DNA of 48,854 nucleotides from an uncultured Pelagibacteraceae bacterium (GTDB lineage Bacteria > Pseudomonadota > Alphaproteobacteria > Pelagibacterales > Pelagibacteraceae). Under the pieces are notes generated by a model that saw nothing but the letters and a program-made list of their open reading frames with translations, searched no databases and was not told the origin of the DNA. The stretch lies in the NCBI GenBank assembly GCA_902515175.1, contig CABXTP010000002.1:1-48854 (forward strand). The letters run 5' to 3'. Positions 1-11,453 of this stretch are shown here, piece after piece. The position numbers and the translations under genes are program-made. Numbering within the stretch: position 1 is the stretch's first letter; each line of letters starts with the position of its first letter.

Positions 1-2
1 AT

Positions 3-206
3 CTAAAAAATGGTTTAAAAATTTTTACAAAGAAAGCTTTACCTCTAACAATTCTAACCGCTATTTTTTGTTTAATTGGCCTTTATTTACTTAATAATAC
101 TTATAATTTTGATAGTTCAATTATTAAAATCATATTTATAGGTTTGGCGTCTTTAACCTTTCCACATATATTGCTTGAATATTTAATTGAGAAAAATGAA
201 AGATAA
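3..206 (+). CDS. C-terminal fragment of Brp/Blh-like beta-carotene 15,15'-dioxygenase family membrane protein (5' end outside window)
   Basis: Frame 3 is open from the window start to TAA at 204-206: LKNGLKIFTKKALPLTILTAIFCLIGLYLLNNTYNFDSSIIKIIFIGLASLTFPHILLEYLIEKNER. The 'ASLTFPHILLE' end resembles the conserved C-terminal TM/His motif of Brp/Blh proteins. Only 67 aa are available. Confidence 0.5.
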   Translation, partial: LKNGLKIFTKKALPLTILTAIFCLIGLYLLNNTYNFDSSIIKIIFIGLASLTFPHILLEYLIEKNER

Positions 207-1140
207 ACATTTAAAGATATTACTTTCAGCACCAAGAGGCTTTTGTGCGGGTGTTGAGAGAGCTATAGAAATTGTCGAAAAATCCATTCAAAAATATGGT
301 GCTCCAGTTTATGTTCGTCATGAAATCGTGCACAATAAATATGTTGTTGATGACTTAAAAAAAAAGGGAGCTATTTTTGTTGAAGAACTTGAAGAGATTC
401 AAGATAAAACACGGCCAGTTATATTTTCAGCACACGGTGTTCCAAAAAAAATTCCAGAAGATGCTAAAAATTATAATATGACTTATGTTGACGCGACATG
501 TCCATTAGTATCAAAAGTACATAGAGAAGCTGAAAATTTACATAAAGCTGGATATCATTTAATTTTGATAGGACACCAAAATCACCCTGAAGTTATTGGT
601 ACTATGGGTCAATTGCCTAAAGGTTCAATTGATCTAATTCAAAATGAAGAAGAAGCTAAAAAATACAAAACTAAAAATAATAAAAAAATTTCATATGTTA
701 CACAAACAACATTATCTGTTGATGATACAAAAGATATAATTCAAATCTTAAGAGATAAATTTCCTGGTATAAGGGAACCAGTAAAAGAGGATATTTGCTA
801 TGCTACAACAAATAGACAAATGGCGGTTAAAAATATTGCAAAAATGTGTGATTTATTTTTTGTGATAGGTAGCAGAAATTCATCTAATTCAGTAAGATTA
901 GTAGAAGTCGCTAAAAAGTCTGGTTGCTCTAATTCACAGTTAATACATTCAAAAAGTGAAATACCATTTGATTTAATTAAATCTTCTAACACAATCGGTA
1001 TTTCATCGGGAGCATCTGCTCCGGAAGTTTTGGTTGATAATTTTATAAATGAGTTAAAAAATAAATTTACAGTCACTATAGATGAAGTTGAAATCATCAA
1101 AGAAGATGTTGTTTTCAAAGTGCCAAAAAAATTAAACTAA
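196..1140 (+). CDS. ispH: 4-hydroxy-3-methylbut-2-enyl diphosphate reductase
   Basis: Motifs SAPRGFCAGVERAI, VDATCPLVSKVH, GHQNHPEVIGTMGQ, YATTNRQ, SGASAPE. ATG at 196 preferred over TTG at 187. Confidence 0.97.
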   Translation: MKDKHLKILLSAPRGFCAGVERAIEIVEKSIQKYGAPVYVRHEIVHNKYVVDDLKKKGAIFVEELEEIQDKTRPVIFSAHGVPKKIPEDAKNYNMTYVDATCPLVSKVHREAENLHKAGYHLILIGHQNHPEVIGTMGQLPKGSIDLIQNEEEAKKYKTKNNKKISYVTQTTLSVDDTKDIIQILRDKFPGIREPVKEDICYATTNRQMAVKNIAKMCDLFFVIGSRNSSNSVRLVEVAKKSGCSNSQLIHSKSEIPFDLIKSSNTIGISSGASAPEVLVDNFINELKNKFTVTIDEVEIIKEDVVFKVPKKLN

Positions 1141-1141
1141 A

Positions 1142-2104
1142 ATGGCTGTATATACAAAAATAGTTAATAAAGATATTTCTTATATTAATAAAAAATTTGA
1201 AATAGAAAAAATTATAAGTTTTAAAGGTATTAAAAAAGGAATAGAAAATACGAACTATTTATTAAGATCAAAAAATAAAAAATTTATTCTTACAATCTTT
1301 GAAAAAAGAGTTTTAAAAAAAGAAATACCTTTTTTTATGAAATTAATGGATCAACTAAGTGATCTAGATATAAATTGCCCTAAACCACTGAAAAATAGAA
1401 ATGGAAAATTTTTGATAACATTAAAGAATAAAACAGCATGTATTGTTACATTTCTAAATGGAAAAGATAAAAAAAAATTAAATCATAAAAATTGTTATGA
1501 AATAGGAAAAGCAATTGCCAAAATACATTTATCTACAAAAAAATTAAAACTTTATAGAGGTAATTCTATGAGCATAGTTAAGCTTAATCCCTTACTTAAA
1601 AAGATTAAGTTTAGATCAAGAGAATTTAAAAACCTAGAAAAATTCTTAAAAACAAATTTTCAGAACATTAAAAAAAATTGGCCAAGACAACTGCCAAAAG
1701 GGATCATTCATGGAGATTTGTTTATTGATAATATTTTTTTTAAAAACAATAAATTATCTGGGATAATTGATTTTTATTTTGCTGCAAATGATTTTTTTAT
1801 GTACGAAATAGCAATTTGTATAAATGCATTATGTTTTGACCAATTAAATTCCAAATTTTACCTTAATAAGAAAAAGGTGGCGAACTTAATCAGGGGGTAT
1901 GAAAAAATGAAGAAAATTTCAATTAAAGAAAAAAGATCATTGAATATTCTTTGTCGAGGTGCTGCTTTAAGATATTTTCTAACTAGACTCTATGATTATA
2001 CAAATACACCTAAGACAGCATTAATAAAAATAAAGAATCCAAGAGAATATTATCAAAAACTAGTAATTCATAACAAATTAAGGGCTTACAAAGATTACTT
2101 ATAA
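1142..2104 (+). CDS. thrB: homoserine kinase, type II (APH-like fold)
   Basis: GIENTNYLL and IHGDLFIDNIFF...GIIDFYFA APH-type catalytic motifs; length typical of alphaproteobacterial ThrB. Confidence 0.85.
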   Translation: MAVYTKIVNKDISYINKKFEIEKIISFKGIKKGIENTNYLLRSKNKKFILTIFEKRVLKKEIPFFMKLMDQLSDLDINCPKPLKNRNGKFLITLKNKTACIVTFLNGKDKKKLNHKNCYEIGKAIAKIHLSTKKLKLYRGNSMSIVKLNPLLKKIKFRSREFKNLEKFLKTNFQNIKKNWPRQLPKGIIHGDLFIDNIFFKNNKLSGIIDFYFAANDFFMYEIAICINALCFDQLNSKFYLNKKKVANLIRGYEKMKKISIKEKRSLNILCRGAALRYFLTRLYDYTNTPKTALIKIKNPREYYQKLVIHNKLRAYKDYL

Positions 2105-2107
2105 ATA

Positions 2108-2530
2108 ATGATAAAAATTTATACTGATGGCTCATGTATTGGAAATCCAGGTAAAGGTGGTTGGGCAGCAATTATATTAATTGATGGTAAGAAAACTGAG
2201 ATAAAAGGAAATAATAAAGATACAACAAATAATCAGATGGAATTATTAGCGCCTATAAAAGCTCTTAGAGAAATTCCAAAGGGTAGTAAAGTCCAAATTT
2301 TTACAGATTCTAAATACGTAAAATCTGGAATAACAGAGTGGATACATAATTGGAAAAAAAATGGATGGAAAACAGCAAACAAAAAAGATGTGAGTAATAA
2401 AGAACTTTGGACAGAATTAGATCTACTTAATACGGAATTTGAAATAAGTTGGAATTGGGTAAAAGCACATTCAACCGATAAATTAAACAACGAAGTCGAT
2501 TTACTTGCAAGGTCAGCAGCTAATAATTAA
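2108..2530 (+). CDS. rnhA: ribonuclease HI
   Basis: IYTDGSCIGNPGKGGWAA, TTNNQMELLAPIKAL, IFTDSKYV, WVKAHS motifs. Confidence 0.96.
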   Translation: MIKIYTDGSCIGNPGKGGWAAIILIDGKKTEIKGNNKDTTNNQMELLAPIKALREIPKGSKVQIFTDSKYVKSGITEWIHNWKKNGWKTANKKDVSNKELWTELDLLNTEFEISWNWVKAHSTDKLNNEVDLLARSAANN

Positions 2531-2551
2531 AGCGCGCTTGGAAAGCACAGT

Positions 2552-3040
2552 TTATAGTAAATTATTTAATAAATTTTCTGCAGAGGTCAAACCACATTCT
2601 TTAGTTTCTTTTTCTTCATAAATATTAACAACTGTAAAATTTTCAATCACCATTAAGTAACGATTAGATCTAATTCCCATTCCTTTTGAATTTCGATCAA
2701 CTTCTGCACCAATTGCTTTCGTGAATAACAAATATGGATCGGATAACATTTTTATTTTATCTCCAGTATTATTAATCTCTCCCCAACCATTCATCACATA
2801 AGGATCATTTACTGATAAACAAAATATACTTTTTATTCCTTTTGCTTTGATTTTATCCGCATTTGCTACAAATCCTGGAAGATGAAGTTTTGAACAAGTT
2901 GATGTAAATGCACCAGGTAGACCGAATAAAACAATCTTTCCATTACCAATGATTTCTCTTAATTTACTTTTTTGTGGCTCTCCATCAACAAGATGAAAAA
3001 TATCTATATCTGGTATTTGATCTTTTATCTTTAGTTTCAT
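2552..3040 (-). CDS. peroxiredoxin (Prx5/AhpE-like, redoxin family)
   Basis: LFGLPGAFTSTCSKLHLPGF active-site motif; overlaps the thrC stop (ATGA). Confidence 0.9.
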   Translation of the reverse strand: MKLKIKDQIPDIDIFHLVDGEPQKSKLREIIGNGKIVLFGLPGAFTSTCSKLHLPGFVANADKIKAKGIKSIFCLSVNDPYVMNGWGEINNTGDKIKMLSDPYLLFTKAIGAEVDRNSKGMGIRSNRYLMVIENFTVVNIYEEKETKECGLTSAENLLNNLL

Positions 3041-4410
3041 ATTGAATTCATTATATAGCCCTTGACTTTTTCAATGTCATTAGAGAGAAGTTCAAATTTT
3101 TCTTTTCTGTCATAAACATAATTAAGACTATCTGGTAAATTTTCTATTTTTGAAATTGCATCCTCTATTGCTCGTGGGAATTTACATGGGTGGGCAGTTG
3201 ATAAAACAACACAATTTTTTTCCAATCTTAGTTTTCTTGCTGCACCAATTGCAACTGCTGTATGTGGATCAACTACTATCTTGTGTTCATTATTAATTGT
3301 CTTTATCATTTCAACAGTTTCATTTTCATCAAGCATTTCAGATATAAAATTCTTTTTGATTTTATCTAAATCATTTTTCTCAATTTTATAGGTATTATTT
3401 TTAATTTTACTCATTACGTCTTTTGTAATTTCAGAGTTACAATCTTTTACATCATATAAAAGTCTCTCAAAGTTACTTGCTATCTGTATATCCATGCTTG
3501 GAGTGTTAGTTTCCTCGACTTTTTTTTGGGTATAATCACCAACTGATATTGCTCTATGAAGTATGTCATTTTTATTCGTAGCCACGATTAGTTTCTCCAC
3601 TGGAAGACCTAATTTTTTTGCTAAGTAGCCAGCGTAAATATCTCCAAAATTACCAGTTGGAACACAAAAAGATAAAGGTTTGCCATTTCCAACTTTGAAA
3701 TACGCATAAAAATAATAAACAGATTGAGCAATAATTCTTGCCCAATTAATTGAATTTACCCCTGACATATTTATTGCTTTAGAAAATTTTTCGTCATTAA
3801 ACATTGCTTTTACTAAATTTTGACAGTCATCAAAATTGCCCTCTACTGCAATATTAAATACATTACTCTCTTCATGTATTGTCATTAATTTTCTTTGAAC
3901 TGGTGAAATTTTATTATTTGGATGTAATACAAAAACATTTAAATTACTTTTTCCTTTTAACGCATCTATAGCAGCTGCACCAGTATCACCTGAGGTTGCT
4001 ACTATTATATTTATTTTTTTTTGATCACTTCCTAAATGATATTTATAGAAATTACCTATTAGTTGCATAGCAATATCTTTAAAAGCAAGTGTTGGGCCGT
4101 GAAATAATTCTAAAACTTTTAAATTTCCTAAATCAGATATTTGAACAACATCATTAGTTCTGAAATTTGAATATGACTCTGATATTATAGAGATTAAATC
4201 ATCTTTTGACATAAAATCTCCGATAAAGGGATAAATTATTTCAGCTGCCAAATCATTGTAATTAAGACTTTTAAGGTTATTTAATTCGTTACTATTAAAT
4301 TGTTTTATTGATCTAGGTACAAAAAGTCCTCCATCATCTGCCAAACCTTTAAGGAAAACATCCTTAAAAGTAAATTTTTTTTGATTATTTCTTGTGCTTA
4401 CATAATTCAT
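3037..4410 (-). CDS. thrC: threonine synthase
   Basis: MNYVSTRN...LADDGGLFVP, HGPTLAFKDIAMQ (PLP Lys), VATSGDTGAAA, PTGNFGDIYAGY. Confidence 0.96.
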   Translation of the reverse strand: MNYVSTRNNQKKFTFKDVFLKGLADDGGLFVPRSIKQFNSNELNNLKSLNYNDLAAEIIYPFIGDFMSKDDLISIISESYSNFRTNDVVQISDLGNLKVLELFHGPTLAFKDIAMQLIGNFYKYHLGSDQKKINIIVATSGDTGAAAIDALKGKSNLNVFVLHPNNKISPVQRKLMTIHEESNVFNIAVEGNFDDCQNLVKAMFNDEKFSKAINMSGVNSINWARIIAQSVYYFYAYFKVGNGKPLSFCVPTGNFGDIYAGYLAKKLGLPVEKLIVATNKNDILHRAISVGDYTQKKVEETNTPSMDIQIASNFERLLYDVKDCNSEITKDVMSKIKNNTYKIEKNDLDKIKKNFISEMLDENETVEMIKTINNEHKIVVDPHTAVAIGAARKLRLEKNCVVLSTAHPCKFPRAIEDAISKIENLPDSLNYVYDRKEKFELLSNDIEKVKGYIMNSI

Positions 4411-5064
4411 TTAATAGTTCTTTTTTCTAAAATATAAATATAGCAAAAGAATTGAAATCGCCATTGAAAACCAAGTAATTGCATATTTTTTATGATTGTT
4501 TGAAATTTTTGCAGTAATCACTCTTGGTTTTGGAATATCAAAATCACCATTCAAATAAATGATATATTTTGAAAATCTTTTTCCAGTAAAACTAAAAACA
4601 TCATCTCTATTCAGAGTAAACCAATAATTTTTTATTATATCATTGTCTGGCTTAAAAATACTTGATTTTGACTGCATCATTAGTGTTCCAATTATATTAT
4701 TTTGATCAAATATGTTTATTTCGTTTAACCCTTTTTTTTCAAAAGGTATCCAACCCCGATTAATCAAATAATTTTCATTATTTATTAGAATTGGGTTTAT
4801 GACTTCAAATCCTGGTTTGCCACTTTCATTTAAGTTATATAAATAAATTTGTTTATCAAAATCAATTAATCCAGAAGTTTTAATTCTTAAATAATTTTTT
4901 TTATTTGATTCATTTAGTTCAATATGATCATTTTTAAGTGAATTTTCAATTTGGGTTATGAGATTTAATTTCCAATTAAGTCTATATATCTGCCAAAAAC
5001 CTAAAGAAATAAGAACTAAAATTATAAAATAAACAAAAACCGAAAATAGAAGTTTATTCCTCAA
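4411..5064 (-). CDS. SURF1 family cytochrome oxidase biogenesis protein
   Basis: LGFWQIYRLNWKLNLI, LINRGWIP motif, two terminal TM segments; sits in the cox cluster. Confidence 0.87.
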   Translation of the reverse strand: MRNKLLFSVFVYFIILVLISLGFWQIYRLNWKLNLITQIENSLKNDHIELNESNKKNYLRIKTSGLIDFDKQIYLYNLNESGKPGFEVINPILINNENYLINRGWIPFEKKGLNEINIFDQNNIIGTLMMQSKSSIFKPDNDIIKNYWFTLNRDDVFSFTGKRFSKYIIYLNGDFDIPKPRVITAKISNNHKKYAITWFSMAISILLLYLYFRKKNY

Positions 5065-5073
5065 AGATAAAAT

Positions 5074-5862
5074 CTAACTTCCCCATATATAAATAGCGGC
5101 AAATAAAAATAACCAAACTACATCAACAAAGTGCCAATACCAAGCTGCTGCTTCAAATCCAAAATGATGTTCTTTTGTAAAATGACCAATTTTACCTCTC
5201 CATAGACAAACAGCTAAAAATATTGTTCCAACAATTACATGAAAACCATGAAAACCTGTTGCCATATAAAACACTGCTCCATATATATGGCCTGAATAAT
5301 TAAATGTTGCATGATGATATTCATAAGCCTGTAATAAAGTAAAAAAGAAACCAAGAATTACAGTTAAGGTTAATCCTTGAATAAAACTTTTTCTATCATC
5401 CTCTAACAAAGCGTGATGAGACCATGTAACTGTTGTACCTGAAAGTAATAAAACGAGTGTATTTATAAGAGGAATATCCCAAGGATTAAATGTTTCAATA
5501 TCTTTTGGGGGCCAAACATTACCAACAAATTCGTTAGGAAATAAACTCGCGTCAAAATACGCCCAGAACCAAGCAACGAAAAACATTACTTCTGATGCAA
5601 TAAAAAGAGTCATTCCATAACGATGGTGAATTTGAACAACAGGAGTATGATGTCCTTGATGTTCTGCTTCAATTACAACATCTCTAAACCACATGTAAGC
5701 TCCATAAACTAATAATGCTAAACCAAGATACATGCCCCAAGAAACATCATTATGCATATAAAATATTGAACCAATGGCTAATACTAAACATGAGAAAGAG
5801 GTGTAAATTGGCCACGGACTTGGGTCAACTAAATGATAATCATGTTTTTTTTCTGATGACAT
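5074..5862 (-). CDS. coxC: cytochrome c oxidase subunit III
   Basis: KKHDYHLVDPSPWPIYTS, ASEVMFFVAWFWAYF, GFHGFHVIVGT, AAWYWHFVDVVWLFLF. Confidence 0.97.
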   Translation of the reverse strand: MSSEKKHDYHLVDPSPWPIYTSFSCLVLAIGSIFYMHNDVSWGMYLGLALLVYGAYMWFRDVVIEAEHQGHHTPVVQIHHRYGMTLFIASEVMFFVAWFWAYFDASLFPNEFVGNVWPPKDIETFNPWDIPLINTLVLLLSGTTVTWSHHALLEDDRKSFIQGLTLTVILGFFFTLLQAYEYHHATFNYSGHIYGAVFYMATGFHGFHVIVGTIFLAVCLWRGKIGHFTKEHHFGFEAAAWYWHFVDVVWLFLFAAIYIWGS

Positions 5863-5871
5863 AAATTATAA

Positions 5872-6405
5872 TTATGATTTTTTATAGTAATCTGTCGAGA
5901 AAAAAGTATACGACATAGTTACATCCTGTAAATTTTTTGTTGTTGGATCGTTTACAAGTTCTGGGTCTAAATAAAATGACATCACAAAAGTTGCTCTCTC
6001 TCCTGCTTTTAACTCCTGTTTTTCAAAACAAAAACATGACAATTTACTATAATATTTCCCAAAAGTTGAGGGAGAAACATTAAAACTTGCAACTCCATAA
6101 GTAGTTTCATTCCCATAATTTTCCACTTCAAATTCAATCTTGTTTACTTGCCCAACTTTAACGTCTATTACATTAGATTTTGCCTTAAAGTCCCATGTAA
6201 GATTGTTTACATTAGTATCAAATCTTACACTTACCACCTTATTTAGAACCACTCTGGGTATCTCTTTAGAAACCTGTGTAGTTCCACCAAACCCTGTGAT
6301 TCTACAAAACATATCGTATAAGGGTACTGCAGCAAATGATAATCCCAGCATTAGTACAAATATACCTGCGAGTAAAATTGGAGTTAAGGTTTTATTTCTA
6401 ATCAT
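5872..6405 (-). CDS. ctaG: cytochrome c oxidase assembly protein CtaG/Cox11
   Basis: VPLYDMFCRITGFGGTTQ and CFCFEKQ copper-binding motif. Confidence 0.95.
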   Translation of the reverse strand: MIRNKTLTPILLAGIFVLMLGLSFAAVPLYDMFCRITGFGGTTQVSKEIPRVVLNKVVSVRFDTNVNNLTWDFKAKSNVIDVKVGQVNKIEFEVENYGNETTYGVASFNVSPSTFGKYYSKLSCFCFEKQELKAGERATFVMSFYLDPELVNDPTTKNLQDVTMSYTFFSTDYYKKS

Positions 6406-6527
6406 ATCGGTCTATTAAATACTCCAACATTATATAAAGTAAATACAAATAAAAAAACCATAAATGCAAGAATCGCTAAAGCAGTCAAAATGTTTTTTTT
6501 CTTTGTTTTTTTATCAGGCGTTATCAT
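6402..6527 (-). CDS. 41-aa single-TM small protein between ctaB and ctaG (CoxF-like position)
   Basis: Not in the ORF track. Translation read by hand: MITPDKKTKKKNILTALAILAFMVFLFVFTLYNVGVFNRPI*. Its ATG overlaps the ctaB stop (ATGA) and its TGA overlaps the ctaG ATG. Confidence 0.75.
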   Translation of the reverse strand: MITPDKKTKKKNILTALAILAFMVFLFVFTLYNVGVFNRPI

Positions 6528-7435
6528 AAAATTTTATCAATTAAAAAAAGTACAAATATTAGGAATAAATACAATATAGAATATCCAAATATTGACTTAG
6601 CTTTTTTCGCATCAAATTTATTTTTTTTATATTTGTAAAGCTCAAAACACAACAAATTATAATAAATAGTCAAAATTAAAGTTGGAATTAAAAAAGCTAA
6701 ACCAACAAAACCTATAGCATAAGGTAAAATTATAATAGGTATCATTAATAATGAATAGATAAATATGTTTAATTTTGTGCTTTCAACTCCATTAGTTAAT
6801 GGCAGCATAGGGATTTTAGCTTTTTTATAATCATCAGATTTATATAAACTTAAAGCCCAAAAGTGAGAAGGTGTCCAAAAAAAAATTATTAAAAAAAACG
6901 TAATTGGCTCAAATGAGATTGTATTAGTAGCAATGGTCCAACCTATGACGGGAGGAAGGGCTCCTGCAGCGCCTCCTATGACAATATTTTGTGGAGTTTT
7001 TCTTTTGAGCCAAATTGTATAAACAAAAACATAAAATAAAATGGTAAACATTAATATTCCAGCAGATAATCTATTCGCAAAATAATCTAAAGCTATTACC
7101 GAAAATATTGATAATGAAATTCCGAACACTAATGCTTGGTTTTTGTTTACTTTTCCTGTTGGAATTGGCCTTAAGCATGTTCTTGTCATTAATGCATCAA
7201 GATCTGACTCGTACCACATATTCAATGCACCAGCAGCACCAGCTCCTATTGAAACTAGTATAATACCAATAATCGCATCTTTTGTTGGTACAATATTTGG
7301 TGACATCATCAAGCCTACAGCGCATGTAAATATAACCAATGACATAACTCTTGGTTTCATTAACTTAAATAGATCAGATAAATTAAATACATCCTCTTGA
7401 CTTAAGTTTCTATTTTTCAATTTAGACTTAATCAT
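6524..7435 (-). CDS. ctaB: protoheme IX farnesyltransferase
   Basis: UbiA-superfamily motifs NMWYESDLDALMTRTCLRPIPTGK and DDYKKAKIPMLP; cox cluster context. Confidence 0.95.
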   Translation of the reverse strand: MIKSKLKNRNLSQEDVFNLSDLFKLMKPRVMSLVIFTCAVGLMMSPNIVPTKDAIIGIILVSIGAGAAGALNMWYESDLDALMTRTCLRPIPTGKVNKNQALVFGISLSIFSVIALDYFANRLSAGILMFTILFYVFVYTIWLKRKTPQNIVIGGAAGALPPVIGWTIATNTISFEPITFFLIIFFWTPSHFWALSLYKSDDYKKAKIPMLPLTNGVESTKLNIFIYSLLMIPIIILPYAIGFVGLAFLIPTLILTIYYNLLCFELYKYKKNKFDAKKAKSIFGYSILYLFLIFVLFLIDKIL

Positions 7436-7464
7436 TAATTCATGTTTTTTATTTAGAAAAACTT

Positions 7465-9102
<1,638 letters not shown>

Positions 9103-9930
9103 TTATTTTTTCGCTAATTTTTTTAATCCATCTTTCTCTGGTTCAATATTTATAGTTTCCATTGCAAATTTTTCTTTTGCTTCAATAAGCCATTCTTCAT
9201 ATTCATCCTCCGAAACCACTCTAACAGTTATTGGCATAAAAGCATGTTTTATACCACAAAGCTCTGAGCATTGACCATAATAAGTACCAATTTTTTCAGC
9301 TTTAAACCATGTTTCGTTAATCCTACCTGGAACTGCATCTCTTTTTACACCAAATGATGGTAGTGCCCAAGCATGCAGAACATCATTAGCAGTAATTAAA
9401 ACTTTAATAACTTTATTTACAGGTACCACAAGTTCATTATCAACTGCTAAAAGTCTTGGTTGGTTTTCTTTAAGGTCCTTATCTTCAATCATGTAGGAAT
9501 CAAATATTATATTTTCATCTGGATATTCGTATCCCCAATACCATTGATATCCAATTGCTTTAACAGTTACATCGGCTTTAGGAATTGCATCCTGTTTATA
9601 CAAAATCTTAAAAGATGGTACAGCCATAATAATTAAAATTAGACATGGTATTAAAGTCCACAATACTTCAACAGCTACATTATGGGTTCTTTTCGATGGA
9701 ACTGGATTAGCTGAAGCTCTAAATCTCACACAGGCATAGATCATTAAAAACAATACAAACACACTTATACCAATAATTATTGGTAACAATAACTTGTCAT
9801 GAAAATTCACTATATCTCTCATTGACTCTGACGCTGCTTTTTGAAAACCTAATTGCCAATCTTTAGGTTGATCCGCCATAGCATAAGGAGCACTTAAAAT
9901 ACTAAAAAATATATATAAAATTTTTTTCAT
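9103..9930 (-). CDS. coxB: cytochrome c oxidase subunit II
   Basis: Signal peptide, VEVLWTLIPCLILI, CuA motif GQCSELCGIKHAFMPI. Confidence 0.97.
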   Translation of the reverse strand: MKKILYIFFSILSAPYAMADQPKDWQLGFQKAASESMRDIVNFHDKLLLPIIIGISVFVLFLMIYACVRFRASANPVPSKRTHNVAVEVLWTLIPCLILIIMAVPSFKILYKQDAIPKADVTVKAIGYQWYWGYEYPDENIIFDSYMIEDKDLKENQPRLLAVDNELVVPVNKVIKVLITANDVLHAWALPSFGVKRDAVPGRINETWFKAEKIGTYYGQCSELCGIKHAFMPITVRVVSEDEYEEWLIEAKEKFAMETINIEPEKDGLKKLAKK

Positions 9931-9990
9931 TTTTAACTCCTATATAAATCGTCTTTTAAAAAATTACACTTTACTTTTCGCGACAAAATA

Positions 9991-10692
9991 TCAATTTATT
10001 TGATAATTTATGATTGATAGGGCTGAAATTGCGGCTGTTTCAGACCTCAAAATGTTTTCATTAATTTTAACTGACTGAACATCTTTAAATTTAAGAATTT
10101 TTTCTCTTTCATTCTCTGAAAAATCTCCCTCAGGGCCAATAATTATACAGATTGGATTCGTTGTCATTTTGTTAATATTTAATTTTTTATTAGTTTCATT
10201 TAAGTTTGTAAAAATTAGATTAAATTTATAGCTTCTCAAAAGTTTATCTAGTGATTGTGGGTCCTCAATGGTCGGTATTAAAAGTCTGTTTGATTGTTCA
10301 GAGGCTTCGATAATAATTTTTGTTAATCTTTCTTTGTTAATTTTTCTAACTATTGTTCGATCAAATATAATTGGTAAAAATTTCGTTACACCAAGTTCAG
10401 TTGATTTTTGTATCATAAAATCAGAAAAACTTGATTTAATCGGTGAGAAAGCTAGCCAAAGCTCCTTAATATTTTCTTTTTGTCTTAATTGATTGATAAC
10501 TTCAAATTCCACAATTTTTTTATAAATTGTTATAATTCTAACTTCCCACTCCCCATTGCTATTAAATAAAGAAAAAATTTCATTTTCTTTTAATCTCATT
10601 ACTTTTGAAAGATAGTGAGATTGAGATTTGTCTAGTTTGCCTTTTAAATTTATTGATAAACTTTTCGGAAAAAATAATCTAATGTTACTCAT
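9991..10692 (-). CDS. rsmE: 16S rRNA m3U1498 methyltransferase
   Basis: IIIGPEGDFSENE and LRSETAAISAL motifs. Confidence 0.93.
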   Translation of the reverse strand: MSNIRLFFPKSLSINLKGKLDKSQSHYLSKVMRLKENEIFSLFNSNGEWEVRIITIYKKIVEFEVINQLRQKENIKELWLAFSPIKSSFSDFMIQKSTELGVTKFLPIIFDRTIVRKINKERLTKIIIEASEQSNRLLIPTIEDPQSLDKLLRSYKFNLIFTNLNETNKKLNINKMTTNPICIIIGPEGDFSENEREKILKFKDVQSVKINENILRSETAAISALSIINYQIN

Positions 10693-10709
10693 AATTATGA
10701 AACTAGTTT

Positions 10710-11372
10710 ATGAAAAATATTAAAGCAATAATTTTTGACGCATATGGAACATTATTTGATGTAAATTCTGCTGCTGAAAAGTGTAAAGATAAAATCGGGA
10801 ACAAATGGGAAGATTTTGCAAATTATTGGAGAACAACTCAATTAGAATATACCTGGCTTAGAAGTTTAATGAAAAGACACAAGGATTTTTGGCAAGTCAC
10901 AGAAGATAGTTTAGATAAATCTTTAAAAGCCTTCAGTATTGATAATTCTATGAGAAATGAACTATTGAATTTATATAAAATACTTTCCCCATATAAGGAA
11001 GTGCCTGAAGTTTTAAAAACACTTAAAGAAAAAAAATTTAAATTAGCTATTTTATCAAATGGGACTCCTGCTCTATTAAATGAACTAGTTAAAAATAATA
11101 ACTTAAATAATATTTTTGATGATATTTTTTCAATTGAACAAGTAGGAATTTATAAACCCGATTTTAGAGTTTATGAAATGCCTATTCAAAAATATGATAT
11201 AAAAAAAAATGAGGTAGTTTTTTTAAGTGCAAATACTTGGGACGTTTCTGGTGGAGGAAATTACGGTTATAATTCTATTTGGGTAAATAGAAATAAGAAT
11301 ATTTTTGATAACTTAGACTTTAAACCTAATTTTGAAATCAAAAATTTATTAGAGTTAGTAAGCTTAATTTAA
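10710..11372 (+). CDS. HAD superfamily hydrolase, type II haloacid dehalogenase-like
   Basis: IIFDAYGTLFDVNSA, ILSNGTP, KPDFRVYE, FLSANTWDVSGGGNYGY. Confidence 0.92.
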   Translation: MKNIKAIIFDAYGTLFDVNSAAEKCKDKIGNKWEDFANYWRTTQLEYTWLRSLMKRHKDFWQVTEDSLDKSLKAFSIDNSMRNELLNLYKILSPYKEVPEVLKTLKEKKFKLAILSNGTPALLNELVKNNNLNNIFDDIFSIEQVGIYKPDFRVYEMPIQKYDIKKNEVVFLSANTWDVSGGGNYGYNSIWVNRNKNIFDNLDFKPNFEIKNLLELVSLI

Positions 11373-11453
11373 CATAGACAATTAGCACATATCCTTATCA
11401 CTGCTTTAATATATAGTTATATGTGCTGAGATATAATCATAAAGGAGAAAAAT

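Noticed and set aside
798-1118. Antisense ORF opposite ispH
   Set aside because: Fully inside a strongly supported gene; Ser/Thr/Leu-rich shadow translation with no motifs.
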